A stretch of DNA of 61,164 nt from Archangium sp. Lineage in GTDB: Bacteria > Myxococcota > Myxococcia > Myxococcales > Myxococcaceae. The number at the start of each line of letters is the position of its first letter. Position 1 is the first letter of the stretch. Where the stretch lies: assembly GCA_016792935.1 (NCBI GenBank), contig JAEUJS010000556.1, positions 1 through 61,164 on the forward strand, read 5' to 3'. This document shows, one piece after another, positions 52,938 to 60,660 of the stretch. The notes beneath the pieces were generated by a model. The model did not search any database and was not told where the DNA came from. It saw nothing but the letters and a program-made list of their open reading frames with translations. The position numbers were made by a program, and so were the translations under genes.

Positions 52938-53947
52938 CAAATTTTCTGTGCGCGCAGCTCGGCGGTGAGCATCGTCTCGAGCTCGCGAATGTTCCGGTAC
53001 ACCAGACAGCGGTGCCCCTTCACGTCGAACCGCAGCTCGTTCACGTCGCGCACCAGCAAGATGGTCGGCACCTTCGACGCCCACGCGTAACCGACCTCCA
53101 GGTACACGTTGGGGTTCGCGCCGGTGAGCTCGGCCACCACGACCTTCGCGGTCTCGATGCGCGAGAGGATGCGCTGAATGATCAGCCCCTCGAACACCGC
53201 CGCGTCCACGCGCTCGCAGAGCAGCCCCGCCGCGTGCACCGGATTCTGAATGCCGTAGTGAAAGACGTCTTCGAACTCCGGAGCGAAGGGCATGGCGACG
53301 AACGCGTGCGGCTTCTGTTCCACGCCGGCCACGCCGTGGGTCGGGAGTGAGGGCGGCTTTTCCACCAGCACCGCGGTCTGACTCGACGGCCGCTCGATGC
53401 GGAACGTGTCTCCCGCGAGCGAGACGCCGGGGAGCCCGGGCAACTTCGTCATCAACGTGAGGTGCAGCCGCTTCGCGCGCGCCTCTCGCTTCTCGATGAT
53501 GCTGATTTTCTGCAGCGACGCCGGCACCTGACCGCGCGCGATGCCGTCGATGAGCCCGCCCGCGAGTGCGAGCACGGCTTCACCTTCGTCGAGGCCGCAG
53601 TTGGCGCCGTGCACCGTGAGCGCGAGCGTGCGAATCGACGAGCCGCGCTCCTTCAAGACCTCCAGCGTGCGCGACGCGAAGATGCGCACGTCGTGGTACC
53701 CGAGGTGCGAGAGCGGGACGGTGCCGAGGAAGAGCACGTCGGTGGCCTTCAGCGCTCCTTGCGACGGAGTGAAGCGCGGCAGATTGACCGGCGCTTCGAG
53801 CGAACGCTTGCTGATGCCCTTCCCTGCGAGCTTGTCGGCGACCAGTCCGTCGGACGCGTGAAAGCCCTGCGCGTATTTCACCGCGAGGACGTCGGCTTCG
53901 ATGTCGAGGATGTCGGCGTTGACGACGGCTAAATCAATCGATGGCAC
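52934..53947 (-). CDS. Fusion of a macro/M17-N-like domain to a TIR-like (deoxyribosyltransferase-like) domain
   Basis: 337 residues. Residues 1-175 resemble the macro-fold seen at the N-terminus of M17 aminopeptidases and in some CHAT proteins (VNADILDIEADVLAVKYAQG; DVLFLGTVPLSHLGYHDVRIFA; LALTVHGANCGLDEGEAVLA). Residues ~215-330 form an alpha/beta domain of the TIR-like/nucleoside-deoxyribosyltransferase-like kind (HAFVAMPFAPEFEDVFHYGI; VVVAELTGANPNVYLEVGYA; LVRDVNELRFDVKGHRCLVY). This domain recurs in bacterial immune-type proteins and is often a nucleotide-processing effector. A macro-like sensor plus such an effector in one chain suggests a signal-activated NAD or nucleotide enzyme; this is inference. 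It has no signal peptide. Confidence 0.6.
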   Translation of the reverse strand: MPSIDLAVVNADILDIEADVLAVKYAQGFHASDGLVADKLAGKGISKRSLEAPVNLPRFTPSQGALKATDVLFLGTVPLSHLGYHDVRIFASRTLEVLKERGSSIRTLALTVHGANCGLDEGEAVLALAGGLIDGIARGQVPASLQKISIIEKREARAKRLHLTLMTKLPGLPGVSLAGDTFRIERPSSQTAVLVEKPPSLPTHGVAGVEQKPHAFVAMPFAPEFEDVFHYGIQNPVHAAGLLCERVDAAVFEGLIIQRILSRIETAKVVVAELTGANPNVYLEVGYAWASKVPTILLVRDVNELRFDVKGHRCLVYRNIRELETMLTAELRAQKIC

Positions 53948-53970
53948 GCGCGGAGTGTACGCGAATCGGT

Positions 53971-54002
53971 CCCCTCTCCCTCGGGGAGAGGGTCAGGAGG
54001 GA
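53971..54002. repeat. Dispersed palindrome copy 3 (inverted)
   Basis: CCCCTCTCCCTCGGGGAGAG, then GGTCAGGAGGGAG, the reverse orientation of copy 1. It lies between the start of the macro/TIR-like gene and the end of the second vWA gene. Confidence 0.75.
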
Positions 54003-54022
54003 GAAGCCAATTCCACAGAAGC

Positions 54023-55279
54023 TCACAGCCGCTTCACGATGCGGAACTCGAGGTTCACCGGCTCCTGCGGCGTCGAGGTGCGGAGCCGCTCGCAGATGTC
54101 GCCCGTGAAGATGACGGCCTGCTGCGCCTCGACGTATTCCCACGTGGTCGGGCTCGGTGACACGTTCTCTCCGTCGATCAACACCGAGAGGTAGCCGGGC
54201 TCATCAGGCTTCTCCGCCAGCTCGAACTTGCACGGCTCGGGGTCGACGGCCGCGGAGATTTTCGCGAGCGCGTCTTCGAGCTCGGTCGCGTTGCTCGCCG
54301 CATAGAAGCTCTGCTCGCAGAGGTGCGTGGTGGTGTTGCATGCACCGCCTCCACACTCGCCCGTCGTGCCATCGGGGCAGCGGCGCGGAAAGCCGCCTTC
54401 ATCGGCCATGGCCTTGAGCACCGCGGGGCCTGGACCTGAGGCGACGTCGGCTCCGAAGCCGACCACCACGGTGCGGATGTCCTTCTGGAACAGCGCGCGC
54501 ACCTGCGCGACGGAGTTGTCCGAATCGAGACAGCCGATGTTGCAGTAGTTCGCGGTGGTGGTGGCGCAGTTGCCGAGCGTGCAGCTGCAGGCGTTGATTT
54601 GCTGCGTCGAGCACGACTGACCGGGCTGCGCGCAGGCACAGAGACTTGCGGGCGCCTGGGTGTTGCAGTTGGGCAGACCGTCGGTGAGCAGCACCACGAG
54701 GTCGGTCCGGCCGTCGTTCAAGTCGTTGAGGCCGGGGTTGGTGCTGACGAAGTTGAGCGCTCCGCCCGTCGGCGTGCCACCGGTCGGGTCGTTGGTGAGC
54801 GTGCGGAGCGTGTCGTTCACCTTGCGCGCGTTGTCGATGAGCGCTTGATCAGTCCCTTCGTCGTTTCGAGTCGGCCCGGGAATCGATTCGTTCACCACGA
54901 CCGGGGCGCGGCACGCATTTCCCGTATCGACCTGCGGGAACACGGTGAGTCCGAAGCGCGCCACGTTTCCACGATTGGTCAGGAAGGAGTTCATCGCGGC
55001 CCGCATCTCCGTCACGCGCGTGGGGCACGCGGCAGGGCAGCGGTTCTGCAGCGAGCTTCCGCAGCCCGCGGGACACGCGGAATTCGTGGTGTCGGTGGGG
55101 AGCAACATCGAGCCCGAGTTGTCCACCAGCAGCATGATGTTGGGCTTGAGGCGCTTGCTGGCGAAGACCTCGACCTGCCGGCGCTGGCTCACGGTGAACG
55201 GCTCGACGCGATTGAACTCGTACGTTTGGCAAGACGACGCCAGAGCCACGAGCGTGGCGAGGACGCGAAACGGTTTCAC
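54023..55279 (-). CDS. vWA-domain lipoprotein, Cys-rich
   Basis: 418 residues from GTG 55279 with lipobox ALASSC. The MIDAS motif NIMLLVDNSGSM is near residue 55, followed by DLVVLLTDGLPNC and VVVGFGADVASGPG. A Cys-rich insertion (CACAQPGQSCSTQQINACSCTLGNC...CNIGCLDSDN) sits within the vWA domain after DGLPNC. Another near CTGECGGGACNTTTHLCE-like text follows. It probably binds a metal and a partner on the cell surface. Divergent, 84 bp away, from an AraC-type regulator. Confidence 0.82.
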   Translation of the reverse strand: MKPFRVLATLVALASSCQTYEFNRVEPFTVSQRRQVEVFASKRLKPNIMLLVDNSGSMLLPTDTTNSACPAGCGSSLQNRCPAACPTRVTEMRAAMNSFLTNRGNVARFGLTVFPQVDTGNACRAPVVVNESIPGPTRNDEGTDQALIDNARKVNDTLRTLTNDPTGGTPTGGALNFVSTNPGLNDLNDGRTDLVVLLTDGLPNCNTQAPASLCACAQPGQSCSTQQINACSCTLGNCATTTANYCNIGCLDSDNSVAQVRALFQKDIRTVVVGFGADVASGPGPAVLKAMADEGGFPRRCPDGTTGECGGGACNTTTHLCEQSFYAASNATELEDALAKISAAVDPEPCKFELAEKPDEPGYLSVLIDGENVSPSPTTWEYVEAQQAVIFTGDICERLRTSTPQEPVNLEFRIVKRL

Positions 55280-55285
55280 GGGAGA

Positions 55286-55318
55286 CCTTTCGAAGAGACG
55301 GAGACGACGCCCTTTCGA
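55286..55318. promoter_or_regulatory. Direct repeat CCTTTCGA in the vWA/AraC divergent promoter
   Basis: CCTTTCGA occurs at 55286-55293 and 55311-55318 in the same orientation, 25 bp apart, in an 84-bp gap. A possible AraC-family binding site; only two short units, so weak. Confidence 0.3.
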
Positions 55319-55363
55319 GAGTGAGTGGAGTGAGGCTCCGAAATCCGTTTCGATGCCGCGCCG

Positions 55364-56368
55364 ATGGTCCTCAAGTCCCGATTTCGCGTGCACATCGTCG
55401 GGCCGGTCTGTCGCTTCGTCGCCGAGCGCGGTGGAGACGTTGCAGCGCTGCTGAAGAGGGCGCAGCTGCCGGCCGATGCGGCGACGCAGCCGTGGGTCGA
55501 GATGACGTTGCCGGCGTTGCACCGCTTTCATTCGGAAGCGGAGAAGGCGAGCGGTGAGCCGCTGCTGGGCGTGCGCGTCGGGCAGTCGTTGCCGCCGACG
55601 ACGTGGGATGTGATTCAGCTCGCGTGTCGCAGCGCGAAGACGCTCGGAGAGGCGTTGCGTGCGGTGCCGGCGCTCATCGGGTTGTTCAACGTGTACGTCG
55701 AGCTGCAGGTGACGCCGGGTGATGGTTCCGACGCGGGGCGGGAGCCCGGAAAGAGCGAGTGGTCGTTGGATCATCGAATCGCAGGCGAGCCGGAAGGACT
55801 GTCGCGGCACGGCAACGAGCTGTGGGTGGCGACGGTGCTCTCGCAAATGCAGCGCGTGACGGGGGCCGAGGTGAAGCCCACGCGGTTGTGGTTCGGGCAC
55901 GCGAAGCCGAAGTGCGCGAGCGAGGTGGGCGCGGCGCTCGGTTGTGCGCGCGTGACGTGGGGCGCGGGCTCGACGGGCCTCGCGGTGTCAGCGCGCGATG
56001 CGGAGCGCGCGGTGCTCTCGGCGGATCCGATGACGGCGCAGGTGTTGGACCGCCTCGCGACGCAGGTGTTGGGCCAGACGGCGCAGCGTCGCGGAACGGC
56101 CGCGCTGGTCTACGGAGCGTTGCGCGAGATGCAGGGTCGCGTGCCGGGCATTCGCGAAGTGGCGAAGACGTTGGCGTTGAGTGAGCGCTCGCTGCAGCGC
56201 GGGCTGCAGGAAGAGGGAGCGAATTTTCGTGAGCTGGTTGATCAGGCGCGGCGCGATTTGACGCGTGAGCTGCAGGCGCGCGAGGTGCCGCTCGATGAGG
56301 TGGCTGATCAGCTCGGGTACGCCGACGTCGCGTCGTTGAAGCGCGCGATGGCACGCTGGGGTCGCTGA
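55364..56368 (+). CDS. AraC-family regulator (Arabinose_bd-like N-terminal domain), short C-terminus
   Basis: 334 residues. The N-terminal ~190 residues fit the PF12625-type domain (VGPVCRFVAERGGDVAALLKRA; WDVIQLACRSAKTLGEALRA; VTGAEVKPTRLWFGHAKP). The C-terminal double helix-turn-helix starts at about 248 (LREMQGRVPGIREVAKTLALSERSLQRGLQEEGANFRELV; VPLDEVADQLGYADVASLKRAMARW). It ends at RWGR, about ten residues earlier than the usual TGxSPxxYR end, so the last helix is short. Probably regulates the divergent vWA gene (inference). Confidence 0.82.
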   Translation: MVLKSRFRVHIVGPVCRFVAERGGDVAALLKRAQLPADAATQPWVEMTLPALHRFHSEAEKASGEPLLGVRVGQSLPPTTWDVIQLACRSAKTLGEALRAVPALIGLFNVYVELQVTPGDGSDAGREPGKSEWSLDHRIAGEPEGLSRHGNELWVATVLSQMQRVTGAEVKPTRLWFGHAKPKCASEVGAALGCARVTWGAGSTGLAVSARDAERAVLSADPMTAQVLDRLATQVLGQTAQRRGTAALVYGALREMQGRVPGIREVAKTLALSERSLQRGLQEEGANFRELVDQARRDLTRELQAREVPLDEVADQLGYADVASLKRAMARWGR

Positions 56369-56422
56369 TCAGCTTGGTCCGCTGCGGTCTCCGCAGGACG
56401 ATGACTGGTCAGTTCGCGATCG

Positions 56423-56497
56423 CTCGAAGCTCGCCGGGCACGCGCGCGTTGAACTCAGCGTTCCGAACCCGCCCACCACTCGTCCTCGAGGAATTCG
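56423..56497. repeat. Possible third copy (one arm) of the fold-back element
   Basis: From CGCTCGAAGCTCGCCGGGCA through CACGCGC, ...GCGTTC, ...ACCC, ...CACT.CG.CC the order and spacing match the right arm of element B (51575-51645). No clear left arm is seen. It lies in the 217-bp gap after the AraC gene, upstream of the barrel gene. Weak, as only one arm is present. Confidence 0.35.
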
Positions 56498-56585
56498 CGC
56501 GCCCCGAACGCGCATTGGCGTCTCGTGCACGACCTCTGGCGCCTCGTGCCGGGAGCGAAATCACGCTCCGAGCGACATTCTCCGC

Positions 56586-57185
56586 ATGAAAACGCTCCTG
56601 CTCGTCGCGCTCCTCGCTGCTCCCGTCGCCTTCGCTGAAGAGGTTCCACGCAACAACCTCGTCGGAGCCAGCGTCGTCGGCTTCGCCGGCTTCCTGCGCC
56701 TCAACATCGGCTCGTACGAGGTCTTCTACGAGCGGCGCTTCGGCTCGCACGCCGTGATGGCGACGTTCGACTTCATCCACGTGCACCAGGCCAGCGAGCA
56801 CCTCGGCAGCCACCAGTGGACCTTCGGAGGCGCCCTCACCTACCGCTACTTCTTCGACTTCGCCCCCGGCCTCTTCCTCGGCCTGAAGGTCGGGCATCGC
56901 CGCGGCTTCGGCTACTTCATGGCGCACTCCGCCGAAGGTGCGATGGACCGCACCGACCTCGTGAACTCGCAGTGGTCCGTCGTGCCGCAGGTGGGCTTTC
57001 GGTTCGAGCCGTTGCCGTGGCTGCGCATCACCACGCGCTTCGGGCTCGGCTACGGGCCGTACGCCGTGACGCCGCGCTCGCGCACCGACGCCGCCGCGCT
57101 CGAGGCCGCGCAGCTCTCTCGCGACACGCTGGCGACGTCAGCGCTCATCACCGACACCGAGTTCTCCATCGGCTTCGCGTTCTGA
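56586..57185 (+). CDS. Small outer-membrane beta-barrel-like protein
   Basis: 199 residues with a signal peptide (MKTLLLVALLAAPVAFA). Alternating strands with Gly/aromatic girdle residues (VFYERRFGSHAVMATFDFIHVHQ; WTFGGALTYRYFFDFAPGLFLGLKVGHRRG; VPQVGFRFEPLPWLRITTRFGLGYGPY) and a C-terminal Phe (SIGFAF), the usual mark recognised by the BAM complex. Eight or so strands fit the length. Function unknown. Converges on the large coiled-coil gene with 7 bp. Confidence 0.72.
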   Translation: MKTLLLVALLAAPVAFAEEVPRNNLVGASVVGFAGFLRLNIGSYEVFYERRFGSHAVMATFDFIHVHQASEHLGSHQWTFGGALTYRYFFDFAPGLFLGLKVGHRRGFGYFMAHSAEGAMDRTDLVNSQWSVVPQVGFRFEPLPWLRITTRFGLGYGPYAVTPRSRTDAAALEAAQLSRDTLATSALITDTEFSIGFAF

Positions 57186-57192
57186 GTTGCGC

Positions 57193-59538
57193 TCACTTCT
57201 CGGGGACCATGCCCTTCGCGTACATCCACTGCAGCGTCGAGAAGAAGCTCGGCGCGGTGCCCTGAACCATCCGCGGTGATTCGTCGTACTTCCAGTCGTC
57301 GTCTGCCTTCAGGTCCTTCACCTTGTCGACCAGCGACTCGAGGTCGTCGGTGCTGAACTTCGCGAGGTGCTTCATCAGTTCCGGCGTCGGCACGCCAATC
57401 TTCGCGGCGACCTGGTTGAGGAAGGTGCCGATGTTGCGGCGGTCGGTCTGCACGACGTCGCTGAACGCCTCGGCGACGTTGGGCGGCAATCCACCCGCGG
57501 TGAGGAACGCCTTCGCATCGGCTTCGTCTGCAGCTTCCGCTTCCGCCGCAGGGTCGCTCCCCCACACCTTCTTCACCACGAACGAGCCGAGGGTCAGCGC
57601 CGCTCCTGCCGCGACGCCCGCGGGTCCACCGAGCATCAGCAATCCACCGACCGCCGACATGCTGCCGGCCACGCCATCTCCGATGTTTCCGTCGGCGAAC
57701 GACTTCACGGCGCCGAAGCCTTCGAGCAGCGCGCCTGCGGCGCCGAGCACCTTGCCCGCGATGGCCGCGCCCTTGCCCAGCCCCTTGAGGGAGTCGGCTT
57801 TGGTGAAGGCCTCGATGAGGTACTCGGTGGTCGACGCCGCGAAGGCACCGGTGCCCACCACGGTCTGCATCTGTTCGTGGAGCGCCTTGTCTCCGAGGTC
57901 CTTCCAGCCCGCGATGGTGCCAGGGAGGCTGAGCACCACGCCGAGCCCCTTGAGCGCCTTCGCGTTCTTCGGCGACACGCTCTTGAGCGCGTCATCGAAG
58001 GCGAGGTGCGACGCCGCGTTGGTGGGGTCGAACTTCTTCATCGCCGCCGAGAGCGTCGCCGCGCCGCGCATGTCGAGGTCGAGCAGCGCGCGGTTGGCGA
58101 CGAGGAACTTGCCCATGTCGAGCTTTTGCAGCGCTCCACCCGAGAGCGCGAGGCTGGCCGCCGCCTTGGTGACGATGCCGGCCACTTCGCCCTTCGCGCC
58201 GAGGAGCGTCTTGCTGTCACCGGCCCACGAGCCGAGCTTCTCGAGCCAGTTCGGGTTGCCGAGCACCTGCTGCTTGAGCTGCGCCTTGATTTCCTTCTGG
58301 CCGGCGCGCGTCTCGAGAATCTTCGGGAGGTCTCCCTTGAGGTCGTTCTTCGCTTCGACGAGCGCCGGGTCGTCGGGCAGCGTCTCGAGCTGACGCACGA
58401 GCGCGAGCGACGCGTTGGCCGCATCGTCGAGCGCGTCGAACTCGGACGTGTGGCGGTCCGTGAAGGTCGCGATGGCCTTGTCGAGTTGCTGCGGCGTCAT
58501 GGTGTCCTTGAAGCCGTAGACGAGCCGCGTGAGGTCGGCCTGCGTGTCGACCACCACGTCGCGCTTCTTCTTGAAGTCGGCGCGGATGTCGCCAATCGCC
58601 TTGGCCACGTTGCCGGCGAGCGCCTTCGCCTCGTCGGTCTTCCCGAGCGCCTTGAGCTCGGTCATTAGCGGCGCGACGAGCTCGATGCCCTTGCCGTCCT
58701 TGATGGCCCTGCGCAGCTCGGTGGTGAAGCCAGGCTTGCCTCCATTGCCGGAGCGGCCCGCTTCGTAGAGTTCGGAAGGCGACACCTTGATTCTCTTTGC
58801 GAGCTCTTTGATCAACACCGGCCGCAGTGTGGGGTCGGCGGCGCTCACGGCATCGGCGTACGAGCGCAACGCCGCGCGATCCCACGTGGCACGCGAGGCG
58901 ATGACGCCGAGTTCGGCGTGCGCGCCTTCGAGAATCTGCTTCTGCAGCGCGGGGCTGGCGTTCTTCAACTTGTCGGCGAGCACCTGCGCGCCGTTCCCGG
59001 CGGTCGCGGCGTTCTTCACCGCGCTCACCATCTCGCCGCCGCCCTTCTTCAGGGAGCTGGCCAGCGGTTCGCCGCCAATCACCTCGGCGTAGCGTTTGGG
59101 GTCCATCGTCGCGAGCTGGCCCATCGACTCGAAGCCATCGACGAGCGGAAACGGGAGCACGCTCGAGCCGAGCTCCTTCGCCATCAGGTTGGCGTCACGC
59201 TGCGCGGCGAATGCTTCCGACTGGAAGCGCATGTTGCTCGTCTCGAGGTGGCGCACCTTCACGTCAGCCTCGAAGACCTTGTCCTTCACGGTGCGCAGCG
59301 CCCCTTCCGCGTCCTTCAACTTCTTCACCAGCGCAGGTCGCTGATGCGCGGGGGCCTTCTCGAGCTGCGCCTTGAGCCCGGCGACCTTCGCCTCTGCGCT
59401 CTCGACCTGCGGCTTGAGCTCGGAGACGGCTTGCTTCGCCCTGGTGACTTCGGCGGCGTGCGCCTTCGAGGCAGCGAGCTTTTCGCGGCCCAGTTCCATG
59501 GCCTTCGCGTACGCAGCGTTCCTGGGGATGGCGGTCAT
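57193..59538 (-). CDS. 781-residue coiled-coil and Gly/Ala-rich protein without signal peptide
   Basis: Starts at ATG 59538 (MTAIPRNAAYAKAMELG). The first ~130 residues are a coiled coil (EVTRAKQAVSELKPQVESAEAKV; LVKKLKDAEGALRTVKDKVFEADVKV). A long helical region follows to ~580. Hydrophobic Gly/Ala stretches at 585-690 (GKGAAIAGKVLGAAGALLEG; SMSAVGGLLMLGGPAGVAAGAALTLGSFVVKKVWG) could insert in membranes. The end is acidic (DLESLVDKVKDLKADDDWKYDE). The family is not recognised. The layout is reminiscent of secreted pore-forming or effector-delivery proteins, but there is no direct evidence. Confidence 0.65.
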   Translation of the reverse strand: MTAIPRNAAYAKAMELGREKLAASKAHAAEVTRAKQAVSELKPQVESAEAKVAGLKAQLEKAPAHQRPALVKKLKDAEGALRTVKDKVFEADVKVRHLETSNMRFQSEAFAAQRDANLMAKELGSSVLPFPLVDGFESMGQLATMDPKRYAEVIGGEPLASSLKKGGGEMVSAVKNAATAGNGAQVLADKLKNASPALQKQILEGAHAELGVIASRATWDRAALRSYADAVSAADPTLRPVLIKELAKRIKVSPSELYEAGRSGNGGKPGFTTELRRAIKDGKGIELVAPLMTELKALGKTDEAKALAGNVAKAIGDIRADFKKKRDVVVDTQADLTRLVYGFKDTMTPQQLDKAIATFTDRHTSEFDALDDAANASLALVRQLETLPDDPALVEAKNDLKGDLPKILETRAGQKEIKAQLKQQVLGNPNWLEKLGSWAGDSKTLLGAKGEVAGIVTKAAASLALSGGALQKLDMGKFLVANRALLDLDMRGAATLSAAMKKFDPTNAASHLAFDDALKSVSPKNAKALKGLGVVLSLPGTIAGWKDLGDKALHEQMQTVVGTGAFAASTTEYLIEAFTKADSLKGLGKGAAIAGKVLGAAGALLEGFGAVKSFADGNIGDGVAGSMSAVGGLLMLGGPAGVAAGAALTLGSFVVKKVWGSDPAAEAEAADEADAKAFLTAGGLPPNVAEAFSDVVQTDRRNIGTFLNQVAAKIGVPTPELMKHLAKFSTDDLESLVDKVKDLKADDDWKYDESPRMVQGTAPSFFSTLQWMYAKGMVPEK

Positions 59539-59701
59539 GCGTCGTCGGGTTTGCACCGCACACGCCACACACCAACGGACCACAAAGAGGACAGTTGTGG
59601 GGAAACCCCTGTCGGGTCCAGCCGACACCTGCTGTTCGGACAAGCCGACGTGACGTCACATGACGCAGCGCGAACGGTGGGGAATGCTAAGCAGCGGGCC
59701 C
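59539..59701. promoter_or_regulatory. 163-bp divergent intergenic region with hairpins and a palindrome
   Basis: Contains GGGG-aaa-CCCC (59599-59609), TGTCGG...CCGACA (59610-59627) and the perfect palindrome GTGACGTCAC (59650-59659). It must hold the promoters of the 781-residue protein and the lipoprotein gene. GTGACGTCAC is a candidate operator. Confidence 0.35.
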
Positions 59702-60484
59702 ATGCGCAAGCTCCTGCCGTTGTTGGTGCTCTTCGTCTTCGCCGCGGCCTGCACGCCGATGAAGACCATCAAGACGTCGAGCCTGGTCTTCCTCACCCCC
59801 GCCGGAGCGACCATCGCCATCGCGCGGCCTTCAGCCGAGGTGGTGCCCGCCGTCGAGCAGTTGTTCGGCGACCGTGGCTTCGCCGTCTACGACCGCAAGG
59901 ACGTGAGCACGACCGACAAGGTGCTCTTCTTCAAGGGCAACCGCGACCGCATCAACCGCCGCGGACGGCCTGATCAGTATGGCAACACGCCCACGGGCTA
60001 CGACGCATACGGGAACCCGACGTATGGGCCGCAGTACAACTCCAACCCGTACAACGCGAACCAGCCGACGAATCCGAATCAGCCGTACGGCTCGACGACG
60101 GCGACGGGCCAGCCTCCGACGACTGGAGCGACCACCAACACCGGCGCCTCGCCCACCGCGACCACGCAACCGCGCTCGGGCACGGCCGACTCCGCGCAGA
60201 TGCGCGAGCAGAACTACGTGTCACGCGACGTGGGCTCGTGGTTCTCGGTGCGCGCCACGACGGAGAACAACCGCACGGTGCTCAAGTTCTACGGCAAGCC
60301 GACGGTGTTCAACGCCGAGGGCTGCGGCCAGGGCGACAGCGATTTGCGCGACACTGGCTACTCGTGCCGCGAGCTCACCGTGCGCGCCGACTGGCCGGGT
60401 CACCAGCTCGTCGAGGGCCGTGAAGAGACGCAGGTGATCAGCACCATCATCGCGGTGCTCGGCGAGCGCTGGCCGCTGCAGTAA
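59702..60484 (+). CDS. Lipoprotein with Asn/Gly/Tyr/Thr-rich middle
   Basis: 260 residues from ATG 59702 with lipobox FAAAC. Residues 20-85 form a small alpha/beta domain (VFLTPAGATIAIARPSAEVV; LFGDRGFAVYDRKDV). A low-complexity linker rich in Asn, Tyr, Pro, Gly and Thr follows (GNTPTGYDAYGNPTYGP...NQPTNPNQPYGS...). The C-terminal ~90 residues are a second folded domain (WFSVRATTENNRTVLKFYGKP; CGQGDSDLRDTGYSCRE). The family is not recognised. Probably outer-membrane attached. Confidence 0.68.
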   Translation: MRKLLPLLVLFVFAAACTPMKTIKTSSLVFLTPAGATIAIARPSAEVVPAVEQLFGDRGFAVYDRKDVSTTDKVLFFKGNRDRINRRGRPDQYGNTPTGYDAYGNPTYGPQYNSNPYNANQPTNPNQPYGSTTATGQPPTTGATTNTGASPTATTQPRSGTADSAQMREQNYVSRDVGSWFSVRATTENNRTVLKFYGKPTVFNAEGCGQGDSDLRDTGYSCRELTVRADWPGHQLVEGREETQVISTIIAVLGERWPLQ

Positions 60485-60624
60485 CTCTCATCAGTCGAGA
60501 CAACGAAGTGGAGCGTTCGCGCCGCGTACTCGAGGCCGGACGGTCTTCACGCGGGTCTTCCTGAAGATCAGCGCGGATGCGCGTGGAGCGACGGTTGCTC
60601 GTCGTCCGCGCATGAGCGAACGGG

Positions 60625-60658
60625 CCCAGCTGAGGCGCAGGCGAAGAGTGAGCGCGCC
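60625..60658. repeat. Dispersed CCCAGCTGAG element, copy 2 (without hairpin)
   Basis: CCCAGCTGAGGCGCAGGCGA, then AGAGTGAGCGC. Same left and right ends as the copy at 2269-2330, with the inner ~24 bp hairpin missing. It lies directly upstream of the truncated Rpn gene. The rest of 60485-60660 shows no gene. Confidence 0.6.
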
Positions 60659-60660
60659 TC

